From a virus, in the IMG/VR virus record IMGVR_UViG_3300034020_000824, positions 62,001 through 126,000 of that record: DNA of 64,000 nt; one strand, 5' to 3'. This document shows positions 41,139 through 47,402 of the stretch, in pieces (within the stretch, counting starts at the first letter, position 1; the number at the start of each line of letters is the position of its first letter). The notes beneath the pieces were generated by a model. It was not told the DNA's origin, did not search any database, and worked only from the letters and a program-made list of their open reading frames with translations. The translations under genes and the position numbers were made by a program.

Positions 41139-41145
41139 ATAAATA
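41138..41145 (+). promoter_or_regulatory. Late promoter TATAAATA
   Basis: Exact octamer, 19 bases before the ATG at 41164. Confidence 0.75.
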
Positions 41146-41163
41146 ACTAAAAAAGTAAAAAAA

Positions 41164-41562
41164 ATGAAAACATTTACTACCGACTCTTACGAGTGTGATG
41201 CCTATGACCTTGTGCTTGAGTATCTCCTCTCACAGGGGCACGTAGAGACCGTAGAAGAGGCACATTATGTAATGATGGAGATGGATGCCGAAGCTATTGG
41301 AACTATTGTTGAGGCAGCGGCAGACCAATCTGATAAGCAAATTGATAAAGGTGTAAAGACGACTTATAAGGCACAAAATGTTCTTGATAATCAACATCAA
41401 GGTAGAAGTAAAGGATTGAATAAACTTCCAAGAGGCGAAAGAGAAGAAAAGGCAAAAAGAATGGGAGGTCGTCTAAAAAGTCGTAGAGACGATTTATTTG
41501 GAGAACGCAATAAGCGTGAAGATTCAAAAAGAGAACAACTGAAAAAAATGTTAGGTTTATAA
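41164..41562 (+). CDS. Small charged protein related to the EGYADTNE family
   Basis: A 132-residue protein whose N-terminus (YDLVLEYLLSQGHVETVEEAHYVMMEMDAEAIGTI) is a divergent copy of the EGYADTNE helical module in 9506 and 39976. The rest is a basic, charged tail (GRLKSRRDDLFGERNKRED). Late promoter upstream, terminator-promoter hybrid downstream. Confidence 0.7.
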   Translation: MKTFTTDSYECDAYDLVLEYLLSQGHVETVEEAHYVMMEMDAEAIGTIVEAAADQSDKQIDKGVKTTYKAQNVLDNQHQGRSKGLNKLPRGEREEKAKRMGGRLKSRRDDLFGERNKREDSKREQLKKMLGL

Positions 41563-41586
41563 TCTAAAATCCTAACATAACTTAAA

Positions 41587-41611
41587 GGAGGCTTGACAAG
41601 TCTCCTTTTTT
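41587..41611 (+). terminator. Terminator containing a -35 box
   Basis: GGAGGCTT-GAC-AAGTCTCC hairpin (41587-41605) followed by T residues. TTGACA at 41593-41598 spans its loop. Confidence 0.8.
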
Positions 41612-41621
41612 TATGTAGACT
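41593..41621 (+). promoter_or_regulatory. Promoter inside terminator, TTGACA-17-TAGACT
   Basis: The -35 is in the hairpin loop, the -10 past the U-tract. From the -10 onward the sequence repeats the minus-strand promoter at 5660 (inverted, 25 bases, one mismatch). Confidence 0.75.
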
Positions 41622-41640
41622 AGGTTTGTCTCCGTTGAAG
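41616..41640. repeat. Second copy of the promoter/leader repeat (inverted relative to 5641)
   Basis: 25 bases matching the reverse complement of 5641-5665 with one mismatch. Confidence 0.8.
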
Positions 41641-41648
41641 GATAAATA
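41641..41648 (+). promoter_or_regulatory. Late-promoter-like GATAAATA
   Basis: One-base variant directly after the leader repeat and 22 bases before the ATG at 41670; the gene may have early and late starts. Confidence 0.45.
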
Positions 41649-41669
41649 ATAGCTCTATAAGACTACTAA

Positions 41670-42125
41670 ATGAGCTATGAGAATCCTTGGAGATATAATG
41701 GGGAGATTTTTGAGTCAACTCATATAGAAGATTATTTTGGATTCGTATATCTCATATCCTGTAAGACCACCGGTAGAAATTATATTGGACGCAAGTACCT
41801 TTGGCAGTTCAGAACACCAAAAGGAAAGAAGAGAAAAGTAAAGTCAGAATCTGATTGGAAAAATTATTATGGTTCTTGCCCCGAACTGAAAGAAGATATA
41901 ATTCAGTATGGCAAAGAGTTGTTCAGTAGAGAAATTATAAGTCTTCATAAGACCAAAGGTAAGTGTAACTTTGAGGAAACAAGACAACTTTTTCTAAATA
42001 ATGTACTGACCGAATCACTTGACTCTGGGGTTCCAGCGTACTATAATTCTAATATTCTAAATCGTTATTTTCGGAAAGATTATTATGATGACACTACTAG
42101 AGCAGACTCTAAGAACATCACATGA
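41670..42125 (+). CDS. GIY-YIG-like nuclease domain protein
   Basis: A 151-residue protein. FGFVYLISCKTTGRNYIGRKY fits the GIY-YIG nuclease motif (VYLI...YIG) around residues 24-43, followed by conserved DWKNYYGSCPELKEDI. It resembles proteins common in T4-like phages, of unassigned role; a homing or DNA-processing nuclease is possible. The promoter region upstream is duplicated at 5.6 kb. Confidence 0.75.
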   Translation: MSYENPWRYNGEIFESTHIEDYFGFVYLISCKTTGRNYIGRKYLWQFRTPKGKKRKVKSESDWKNYYGSCPELKEDIIQYGKELFSREIISLHKTKGKCNFEETRQLFLNNVLTESLDSGVPAYYNSNILNRYFRKDYYDDTTRADSKNIT

Positions 42126-42270
42126 TTGGGCAGTTGATCGCATACATACATTATGTGAGAATAAAGGTACTGAAGATGCTCAGGCAATTCAGGCAGAGTT
42201 TAGAGAATGGATGGACCCCGATATTTCTGAACACGATGTTTTTTCACTTGAATACTTAGGAGACGAATAA
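42085..42270 (+). CDS. Small acidic protein, 61 residues
   Basis: Overlaps the end of the previous gene by 41 bases (ATG at 42085 or 42088). The residues (LEQTLRTSHDWAVDRIHTLCENKG...) form a likely helical acidic protein. It ends one base into the next start, so it lies within a tight operon. Confidence 0.6.
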   Translation: MMTLLEQTLRTSHDWAVDRIHTLCENKGTEDAQAIQAEFREWMDPDISEHDVFSLEYLGDE

Positions 42271-42968
42271 TGAGAATAGACCTTCACAACTTTTTTCTAC
42301 ATTATGACCCAAAGAACCCAAAACATGTTGCGGCAGTAGAGCAACTTGAAGTGAATCTTGCAAGTAAGTGTCCGGACCTGATAGAGGATACTGCTAACTG
42401 GGTCAAAATCTTTAGAACAAAAATAGAAGCAGTCATTCCTGGAATTTTGAATGTTCCATATTATCCTCAGACAGATAATTATAGAGACGCTAATCGTACT
42501 TGCAATAGTTCTTCCTGTGCTATGTGCCTTGAGTATTTTAAGCCAGGTACTTTAAAGGGAGCAAAGGGCGATGATGCCTATGTTCAGAAAGTGTTTGCAA
42601 TCGGTGACTCAACTGATCACACGGTTCAGACCAAAGTTCTTGATTCTTATGGAATTAAGTCACGCTTTAGTTACAATCTTTCTTTTGCTGATCTTGATCG
42701 TGAGTTATCTGCTGGGAGACCCGTTGTTATTGGCATACTCCACCGTGGTACTCTATCTTCTCCTACTGGTGGGCACATGCTGTGTGTAATAGGAAAAAGT
42801 CCTGATGGAAAATCTTATATCTGTAATGACCCATATGGGGATTTGATGTCGGGTTATACTACACCCGTAAATAAAGGTAAAGGTGCCGTTTATCCTGTTG
42901 AAGTTCTAAAGTATAGATGGTTAGAGAACGGTAAGGATAAAACTGGTTGGGGAAGAATCTTTAAATGA
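42270..42968 (+). CDS. C39-like peptidase, putative endolysin accessory
   Basis: A 232-residue protein. The region from about residue 60 resembles the C39-like peptidase domain: NVPYYPQTDNYRDANRTCNSSSC carries the catalytic Cys candidate, GGHMLCVIGKSPDGKSY the His, and NDPYGD the Asp. It is coupled to the lysozyme gene (overlap of four bases), so it probably acts in cell-wall cleavage or processing during lysis. No signal peptide. Confidence 0.78.
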   Translation: MRIDLHNFFLHYDPKNPKHVAAVEQLEVNLASKCPDLIEDTANWVKIFRTKIEAVIPGILNVPYYPQTDNYRDANRTCNSSSCAMCLEYFKPGTLKGAKGDDAYVQKVFAIGDSTDHTVQTKVLDSYGIKSRFSYNLSFADLDRELSAGRPVVIGILHRGTLSSPTGGHMLCVIGKSPDGKSYICNDPYGDLMSGYTTPVNKGKGAVYPVEVLKYRWLENGKDKTGWGRIFK

Positions 42969-43582
42969 CTATCAAATTCATAGATGCCGTAGAGAACCAT
43001 AAAGACCTGGAGCATCAAAATCGTGCCTGGGCATTTCTTCAGGCATCAGTTCACAAAGAAATCTTGGATGAGTTTGCTAGGATTTATAGAAATCAAAAGA
43101 TAGAACCAACACTTGATGGATTGCCTATTGAAGGTGTAGAACTTATTAAGGAATTTGAGAAATGTCATCTTAAAGCATATTACGATCCTCTTACAGGTGG
43201 TTTGCCCATTACGATAGGTTGGGGAAGCACTCGTAGAAAGGATGGAACCCGATTTATGATTGGAAACAAAATCACTCAAGAAGAAGCAGATGATTTGTTC
43301 TACTATCAACTGCGTCGTGAGTTTATTCCTGCTCTCCAAAAAATACCTTACTGGAGTGAAATGAATGACAGTCAAAAAGGGGCTCTACTTTGCTTTGCTT
43401 ATAATCTCGGTGCAGATTTTTATGGTAATCCTGACTTCAATACTATTACAAGAGTCCTAAAGAATAAGGAATGGGATAAAGTTCCGGAAGCACTTAAACT
43501 CTATCGTAATCCTGGAACTAATGTTGAAGCAGGATTATTAAGAAGGAGAAAAGCAGAAGGAAAACTTTGGTCTACACCATAA
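42965..43582 (+). CDS. Endolysin, phage-type lysozyme (GH24)
   Basis: A 205-residue protein. The C-terminal domain from about residue 55 has the lysozyme catalytic triad region: EFEKCHLKAYYDPLTGGLPITIGWGST gives E, D and T, followed by FAYNLGADFYGN. The N-terminal approximately 50 residues may be an extension for cell-wall binding. It degrades peptidoglycan at the end of infection. It converges with the minus-strand SNase gene, overlapping by 11 bases. Confidence 0.92.
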   Translation: MTIKFIDAVENHKDLEHQNRAWAFLQASVHKEILDEFARIYRNQKIEPTLDGLPIEGVELIKEFEKCHLKAYYDPLTGGLPITIGWGSTRRKDGTRFMIGNKITQEEADDLFYYQLRREFIPALQKIPYWSEMNDSQKGALLCFAYNLGADFYGNPDFNTITRVLKNKEWDKVPEALKLYRNPGTNVEAGLLRRRKAEGKLWSTP

Positions 43583-43913
43583 AAGGTTTTGCTATTCCTT
43601 CATTTATCATTCTCTCATTCACCGTAACTGGGTCTCCAACAAAATAAAGAGTGCCGAGTATTCTTCCATACTTATCTTCTTTGAAAGTTTCAATTACCCA
43701 TTCACCTTCTCGGGACAGTTCTTTTTCTAACCACGCTTTTGTCGCAAGACCTTCTGCCTTTTCTTTAAGGTCTTTGGTTCTTGTTTCTGCTGCATTAATA
43801 CCTTTGAGACGAACTCTTTGAACAGTTGTAAGATTGAATCCCAAATCTATTGAAACATCTAATGTGTCTCCATCAACAATTCTTTCTATCTTCTTGATTC
43901 TATAGTTATACAT
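43572..43913 (-). CDS. Staphylococcal nuclease-like (SNase) protein
   Basis: A 113-residue nuclease: VDGDTLDVSIDLGF and VRLKGINAAETR give the Asp/Arg active-site region, and FKEDKYGRILGTLY the second Arg-containing region. No signal peptide is visible. It is last in a minus-strand operon (44493 to 43572) that converges with the lysozyme. It may degrade host DNA or RNA or act at lysis. Confidence 0.9.
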   Translation of the reverse strand: MYNYRIKKIERIVDGDTLDVSIDLGFNLTTVQRVRLKGINAAETRTKDLKEKAEGLATKAWLEKELSREGEWVIETFKEDKYGRILGTLYFVGDPVTVNERMINEGIAKPFMV

Positions 43914-44016
43914 TATCTTCTTCGTATGCTAATTTAAGTATATAGTATATGATATAAGCAGCACCGGCAAGTCCAATACCTAATAGTATATTTACACTCC
44001 ATACTGGGTCAGTCAT
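43906..44016 (-). CDS. Very small membrane protein, 36 residues
   Basis: ATG at 44016 to TAA at 43906 on the minus strand: MTDPVWSVNILLGIGLAG..., one hydrophobic segment (about residues 8-30) and an acidic tail. It overlaps the SNase start and the end of the next upstream gene, so it is translationally coupled. Possibly a holin or lysis regulator. Confidence 0.6.
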   Translation of the reverse strand: MTDPVWSVNILLGIGLAGAAYIIYYILKLAYEEDNV

Positions 44017-44302
44017 TTTCTTTTTCTTCGGGTTTTTTATTTAAGTTTGCCTTCAAAGCAATAATAGTTGCTAGAAGAGACATCAAAACTTGAATTGATT
44101 CTGATGTATTATCGTCACATTTACTTGGAGGTTTTGCTCCACTTTTATCAAATGCCTTTACAAGATACAGATAATGTAAACTAGTCATTACCTTGAAATT
44201 ACATATTACATAATTTGTGAAAGTCATTCCAACAATTGCTGCTGCTACAAATGCAACCATCACAGGAACTATATTATCAAGTGTTGGATATTTGAATTTC
44301 AT
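44009..44302 (-). CDS. Membrane protein, putative holin-type
   Basis: The start at 44302 (MKFKYPTLDNIVPVMVAF) gives 97 residues. One strong hydrophobic segment (VPVMVAFVAAAIVGMTFTNYV) and a second weaker one near the C-terminus (IQVLMSLLATIIALKAN) suggest a two-pass membrane protein. Next to SNase and the lysozyme, a holin role is plausible. An AAGGAC site precedes the start. Confidence 0.6.
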   Translation of the reverse strand: MKFKYPTLDNIVPVMVAFVAAAIVGMTFTNYVICNFKVMTSLHYLYLVKAFDKSGAKPPSKCDDNTSESIQVLMSLLATIIALKANLNKKPEEKEND

Positions 44303-44493
44303 AATCGTCCTTCGGTTTGGTGTATCCATTCCTTCAACTCAGCAACATATTTTCTGAGTTCTTGTGCCTTATTTAGATGCCATTCATCACCACTCTTGAA
44401 GTACTCGTGAGTGTGATTATCTATTGCTTTAAGCATATTATGTATCGGTGCGTTCCAGTCTTCTCTATGAGGTGTATTCCACTCCCGTGGCAT
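44299..44493 (-). CDS. Small protein, 64 residues, first of the minus operon
   Basis: The start at 44493 (MPREWNTPHREDWNAPIHNM) follows a minus-strand TCTAAATA box (44517-44524), a late-promoter variant. Longer starts (44595, 44604) would cross that box and a + strand promoter. The protein is acidic-basic and helical (KAIDNHTHEYFKSGDEWHLN). Unknown function. Confidence 0.55.
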   Translation of the reverse strand: MPREWNTPHREDWNAPIHNMLKAIDNHTHEYFKSGDEWHLNKAQELRKYVAELKEWIHQTEGRL

Positions 44494-44548
44494 AAAATGT
44501 GAAAAGTAGTTTGAAGTATTTAGATTCTTGGGAGACTTATTCACCCCT

Positions 44549-44571
44549 AACCACTTCTCAAACTGGCACAC
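44549..44571 (+). repeat. Copy 2 of the CCACTTC..ACTGGCACAC element
   Basis: Twenty-three bases directly before the TTGACA box at 44572; two mismatches to the copy at 10066. It has weak dyad symmetry (CCAnTT and AAnTGG). Confidence 0.65.
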
Positions 44572-44600
44572 TTGACAAAACCTAAATAATCTCATATAAT
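44572..44600 (+). promoter_or_regulatory. Consensus promoter TTGACA-17-TATAAT
   Basis: Perfect sigma70-type promoter on the + strand. A hairpin follows at 44608-44628 before the next gene. It overlaps the upstream region of the minus operon. Confidence 0.85.
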
Positions 44601-44607
44601 GCAAAGG

Positions 44608-44630
44608 AACCCACTCAAAAGGTGGGTTTT
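44608..44630 (+). terminator. Early hairpin (possible attenuator) just after the promoter
   Basis: AACCCAC-TCAAAAG-GTGGGTT followed by TTG. It lies within the first 20-30 transcribed bases, so it may shorten or regulate the transcript. Confidence 0.5.
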
Positions 44631-44649
44631 GTCATAATGAGTCTGTGAC

Positions 44650-44727
44650 GTGACACTTAGAGCCGTGGAAGATGCCCTCCGAGAGTTGGGTGTACCCCTC
44701 TTCTATACGGATGCCGAATTCTATTAA
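44650..44727 (+). CDS. Micropeptide candidate, 25 residues, GTG start
   Basis: GTG at 44650 to TAA at 44725-44727: MTLRAVEDALRELGVPLFYT... It looks like an amphipathic helix and lies between a strong promoter and the tail lysozyme gene. Only an unusual start is available, so this is tentative. Confidence 0.3.
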   Translation: MTLRAVEDALRELGVPLFYTDAEFY

Positions 44728-44732
44728 ACTAA

Positions 44733-45377
44733 ATGCTTAAAAACCTAACAAATGTAACCGTAGCGATTTTGGGTGCGGTTGCAACATCAGCGGCAACACT
44801 GCCAACACCGAGTATGGCAACATCTTCAGTAGTACAACCATTTTCAATTGTTCCTGAAGCGCCAACTCAAGAGACAGAGACCAAAGAGGTTGTTCCCGAA
44901 AAACCTAAGGTAAAACGATTAGTTTGTAAAGGATGTAATACTAATGAGTCCCGTACTCTGGAATTCTTACAGAAACGAGGAATCACTGACAAAAACGCCC
45001 TAGCAACCATTATGGGCAATATTAAACAAGAATCTACCTTCACTCCTAACATATGTGAGGGTGGTGCTAGAGTGCCTTATCACCAGTGTAGGAGCGGTGG
45101 GGTAGGAATACTCCAATGGACAAATGCTCCAAGATACTATGGACTTGGTAAGTTTGCTGCCCGTATTGGTGGAGACCCTTCCACTCTTGATACTCAATTG
45201 CAGTATATGTTACACGAAGGTGATTGGAAGATGATTGAGAACCAAATGAAAACCCCTGGTAAGTCCATTACTGATTATATGAGACTTGCTAGAAAGTGGA
45301 TTCGTTGGGGTCATCACGGTGCCCGAACTGACTTTGCTTATGGTTATGCTAATAAGATGGTTCTTACTGAAGTATGA
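44733..45377 (+). CDS. Tail lysozyme-like protein with signal-type N-terminus
   Basis: A 214-residue protein. The N-terminal approximately 30 residues are hydrophobic and signal-like (VAILGAVATSAATL). Residues about 75-210 resemble the phage tail lysozyme domain: KNALATIMGNIKQESTF (catalytic Glu), GGVGILQWTNAPRYYG and YMRLARKWIRWGHHG. It may be secreted to act on peptidoglycan or be virion-associated. Confidence 0.8.
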   Translation: MLKNLTNVTVAILGAVATSAATLPTPSMATSSVVQPFSIVPEAPTQETETKEVVPEKPKVKRLVCKGCNTNESRTLEFLQKRGITDKNALATIMGNIKQESTFTPNICEGGARVPYHQCRSGGVGILQWTNAPRYYGLGKFAARIGGDPSTLDTQLQYMLHEGDWKMIENQMKTPGKSITDYMRLARKWIRWGHHGARTDFAYGYANKMVLTEV

Positions 45378-45405
45378 TAAAAATCATAAGTCCACAATAA
45401 ATACT

Positions 45406-45431
45406 GAGGAGTTCTATACTCCTCTTTTTTT
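45406..45431 (+). terminator. Terminator after the tail lysozyme-like gene
   Basis: GAGGAGT-TCTAT-ACTCCTC hairpin with seven T residues. The next ATG follows at 45432. Confidence 0.85.
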
Positions 45432-45839
45432 ATGTTTAATTTCAATTTTGGTAAGAAGAAACCTGATATTAAACAATATGCAATTATAGGAGTCGTACTA
45501 TCTTCTGTGATTGCAATACTTTCACAGTGCTCTAGTATTCCCAGCAATCAACTTTGGGATTTACTGGATGAGATACAAAGAAAATATTTTCCACAAACTA
45601 TACTAAATGAGTTTATTATCAAAGATGATGAAAAACTCAAAAGAAGAATTGGACGGGATGTGGATAGAGCAATTGATGATTATTGGAAACAATCTGGAGA
45701 GAAACCAGTAGAAGTTCCTGCTCCAATATTTTCAGAAAAACCTGTTGATGAATCCGTGTGTTATACCGAAGAATGTAAGTCACTCGGCGGAGAAATGCGT
45801 TTATGTGCTCCCTGGATGCCTGATTGCCCCAAAAACTAG
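45432..45839 (+). CDS. Membrane-anchored protein with Cys-rich tail
   Basis: A 135-residue protein. One hydrophobic segment (YAIIGVVLSSVIAILSQCSS, residues about 16-35) includes a lipoprotein-like LSQC. The C-terminus has paired Cys (VCYTEECKSLGGEMRLCAP). Possibly a spanin- or Rz1-like lysis protein; not certain. It starts immediately after a terminator, so how it is transcribed is unclear. Confidence 0.65.
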   Translation: MFNFNFGKKKPDIKQYAIIGVVLSSVIAILSQCSSIPSNQLWDLLDEIQRKYFPQTILNEFIIKDDEKLKRRIGRDVDRAIDDYWKQSGEKPVEVPAPIFSEKPVDESVCYTEECKSLGGEMRLCAPWMPDCPKN

Positions 45840-45876
45840 CTATATAAACATATCCTATTTTATTTTGGAGATTATT

Positions 45877-46065
45877 ATGTCTGTATCACAAGAACTACTG
45901 ACTGCTATTGAAGCGTGGAAAGTAGAAGACGAAAAGTTCACTGCTGGTAATAGTGCCGCCGGTACTCGTGCCCGTAAGGCACTTCAGGAAGTTGCCAAAC
46001 TCGTCAAGACCCGTAGAGGCGAGATTACCGAAGAGAAGAACGCCCGTAAGGAAGCAAAGGGTTGA
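45877..46065 (+). CDS. Small histone H1-like (Hc1-type) protein
   Basis: The start at 45877 (MSVSQELLTAIEAWKVEDEK) gives 62 residues. The segment GNSAAGTRARKALQEVAKLVK matches the Hc1 histone H1-like pattern (GNkAAGTRARKALQELkk). A GGAG site precedes it. It probably binds DNA. The first tRNA-region promoter begins in its stop codon area. Confidence 0.78.
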   Translation: MSVSQELLTAIEAWKVEDEKFTAGNSAAGTRARKALQEVAKLVKTRRGEITEEKNARKEAKG

Positions 46066-46090
46066 CTTTAGTACCCTGATGCCTTATAGT
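46062..46090 (+). promoter_or_regulatory. Promoter of the tRNA cluster, TTGACT-17-TATAGT
   Basis: Near-consensus promoter overlapping the end of the histone-like gene. It should transcribe the leader and the tRNA cluster. Confidence 0.75.
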
Positions 46091-46178
46091 AGGTTCACGG
46101 GTGGAGGAGGTCCAAACTTCTTATAAATCCCACACCTCCCATGCCTCTCATAGAAGCACAAACAGGGAGGTTCCTTAT
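46091..46178 (+). other. Leader of the tRNA cluster with competing hairpins
   Basis: No ORF. A GGAGG segment near 46103, a CCTCCC segment at 46135-46140 and a GGGAGG segment at 46165-46170 can pair in two alternative ways, so the leader may be a processing or attenuation site. Confidence 0.4.
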
Positions 46179-46252
46179 GTCCCGATAGCACAGCGGATTA
46201 GTGCAACATCCTTCTAAGATGTGGGTCGCTGGTTCGAATCCAGCTCGGGACG
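46179..46252 (+). tRNA. tRNA-Arg (TCT)
   Basis: Acceptor GTCCCGA/TCGGGAC, anticodon loop CTTCTAA, T-loop TTCGAAT with 5-bp stem. No CCA encoded. Confidence 0.95.
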
Positions 46253-46255
46253 CTT

Positions 46256-46329
46256 GGGGAATTAGCTCAGTTGGTAGTAGCACTTGCTTTGCAAGCAAGA
46301 TGTCATCGGTTCGAGTCCGATATTCTCCA
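46256..46329 (+). tRNA. tRNA-Ala (TGC)
   Basis: Acceptor GGGGAAT/ATTCTCC with one wobble, anticodon loop TTTGCAA, T-loop TTCGAGT. A promoter follows immediately. Confidence 0.95.
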
Positions 46330-46330
46330 C

Positions 46331-46361
46331 TTGACTTTTTAACAAAAAAGTCTTATAAATA
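46331..46361 (+). promoter_or_regulatory. Combined early and late promoter
   Basis: TTGACT, 17 bases, TATAAA; the -10 is also the late octamer TATAAATA (46354-46361). The spacer is a perfect hairpin (GACTTTTT / AAAAAAGTC). Confidence 0.65.
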
Positions 46362-46382
46362 AAAACACTTAGGTCGAAAACA

Positions 46383-46484
46383 ATGTCTTATCCGATGCCC
46401 ACAAAACAGATTAGTAATCTCGATTGCCGCTATTGGCATATTGAGGGTTCTCCCCTGTTTGCGGATATGGAAAGACATATGTAA
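46383..46484 (+). CDS. Small protein inside the tRNA region, 33 residues
   Basis: ATG at 46383 encodes MSYPMPTKQISNLDCRYWHI... ending TAA 46482-46484. It is preceded by a dual promoter and followed by a terminator, so it is a self-contained unit. Not recognised. Confidence 0.5.
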   Translation: MSYPMPTKQISNLDCRYWHIEGSPLFADMERHM

Positions 46485-46512
46485 GATGTAATCCATAAAA
46501 AGCAAATAAGAA

Positions 46513-46547
46513 GGGGGAGAGAAACCAAAAGTTTCCTCCCCTTTTTT
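46513..46547 (+). terminator. Terminator inside the tRNA region
   Basis: GGGGAG with an inner GAAAC...GTTTC stem and CTCCCC, then six T residues. Confidence 0.85.
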
Positions 46548-46678
46548 GTTGCCTGTACCAGTTTCCTAAGTGCCCACCAATCTCCCCCCAGAGACCAAAC
46601 GGTGGTATTCTAATCAAGTGGTTGAGGGATTGCCTCTCCACCAGAACCTAGACAACCGAATATTTATCCATATTATTT
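46548..46678 (+). other. Non-coding interval with two strong hairpins
   Basis: CCACC-...-GGTGG with an inner CTC/GAG stem (46575-46606 region), then GAGG-GATTG-CCTC followed by CCACC. It may be a stable RNA or tRNA precursor spacer. No ORF or promoter seen. Confidence 0.4.
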
Positions 46679-46751
46679 GGGTCGTTGGCAGATCGGTTTT
46701 ATGCACCCGGCTTTTAACCGGTAGAGAGAGGTTCAACTCCTCTACGACCCA
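46679..46751 (+). tRNA. tRNA-Lys (TTT)
   Basis: Acceptor GGGTCGT/ACGACCC, anticodon loop CTTTTAA, T-loop TTCAACT. Confidence 0.93.
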
Positions 46752-46754
46752 TTT

Positions 46755-46843
46755 GGGAGAAAGGCTACTATTAGATATGTGTGGCGGCAGTCTGTAAAAC
46801 TGTTACATAAGAACCGTTGGGGGTGCAATTCCCTCTTCTCCCA
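46755..46843 (+). tRNA. tRNA-Tyr (GTA)
   Basis: Acceptor GGGAGAA/TTCTCCC, anticodon loop CTGTAAA, long variable arm as in bacterial tRNA-Tyr. Confidence 0.93.
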
Positions 46844-46847
46844 CCTT

Positions 46848-46919
46848 GACCCTATGATGAAGTGGTTATCATACTTCTCTGTCTAAGAAGAATCACGAGT
46901 TCGAATCTCGTTAGGGTCG
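46848..46919 (+). tRNA. tRNA-Asp (GTC)
   Basis: Acceptor GACCCTA/TAGGGTC, anticodon loop CTGTCTA, T-loop TTCGAAT. Confidence 0.95.
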
Positions 46920-46984
46920 TTGGAGGCAAGGAAAGTAAAAGGAGCATGGGAACGCCTTCGGGATGATACCGCACCTGCCTTCAA
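46920..46984 (+). ncRNA. Unassigned structured RNA, 65 nt
   Basis: TTGGAGGCA and TGCCTTCAA pair over 9 bp with one wobble and enclose about 47 bases. It sits between two tRNAs with no T-loop consensus or anticodon arm. Probably a separate small RNA or a decayed tRNA. Confidence 0.45.
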
Positions 46985-46989
46985 ATCAA

Positions 46990-47061
46990 GTTCCTATCGA
47001 CTAGCGGTTAGGTCACCTCCCTTTCAAGGAGGTAACACGGGTTCGAATCCCGTTAGGAATG
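46990..47061 (+). tRNA. tRNA-Glu (TTC)
   Basis: Acceptor GTTCCTA/TAGGAAT with one wobble, anticodon loop CTTTCAA, T-loop TTCGAAT. Confidence 0.95.
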
Positions 47062-47064
47062 TAT

Positions 47065-47138
47065 CTGGGAGTAGCTCAGTTTGGTAGAGCTGGGTGTTTG
47101 GAACGCTCAAGTCGCAGGTTCAAATCCTGCCTCTCAGA
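47065..47138 (+). tRNA. tRNA-Pro (TGG), first copy
   Basis: Acceptor CTGGGAG/CTCTCAG, anticodon loop TTTGGAA, T-loop TTCAAAT. A second tRNA-Pro with the same anticodon is at 52900. Confidence 0.94.
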
Positions 47139-47142
47139 CCTT

Positions 47143-47216
47143 GGGAACATAGCTCCAATTGGTAGAGCACTTGTTTGAAGAACAAGGTGTTATTGGTTCA
47201 AATCCAATTGTTCCCG
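47143..47216 (+). tRNA. tRNA-Phe (GAA)
   Basis: Acceptor GGGAACA/TGTTCCC, anticodon loop TTGAAGA, T-loop TTCAAAT. Confidence 0.95.
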
Positions 47217-47220
47217 CCTC

Positions 47221-47292
47221 AGGAATATAGCTCAATGGTTAGAGCAATCGGTTGATAACCGATAGATTCCAGTTCAAATCTGGGTATTCCTA
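47221..47292 (+). tRNA. tRNA-Ile (GAT)
   Basis: Acceptor AGGAATA/TATTCCT, anticodon loop TTGATAA, T-loop TTCAAAT. Confidence 0.94.
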
Positions 47293-47399
47293 TTGATAAG
47301 GGTCCACCCCCACCAAACATTAGTGTGACGGGGGAGGAGGGTGAAATAGTCCCCTAGTTAAACGACCCAAGCGCACTTTAAATCAGGCGCCCTTATCAA
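47293..47399 (+). ncRNA. Unassigned cloverleaf-like RNA, about 107 nt
   Basis: A 10-bp inverted repeat (TTGATAAGGG / CCCTTATCAA) closes three internal hairpins: CCCCC/GGGGG, GGGT/ACCC and GCGC/GCGC. The last hairpin abuts the closing strand, as a T-arm does, but no T-loop consensus is present. T4 encodes stable RNAs C and D of unknown function by its tRNA cluster; this could be an analogue. Confidence 0.5.
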
Positions 47400-47402
47400 C
47401 TT

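Noticed and set aside
46095-46298. Minus-strand 67-residue frame
   Set aside because: Covers tRNA-Arg and part of tRNA-Ala; shadow of structural RNA.
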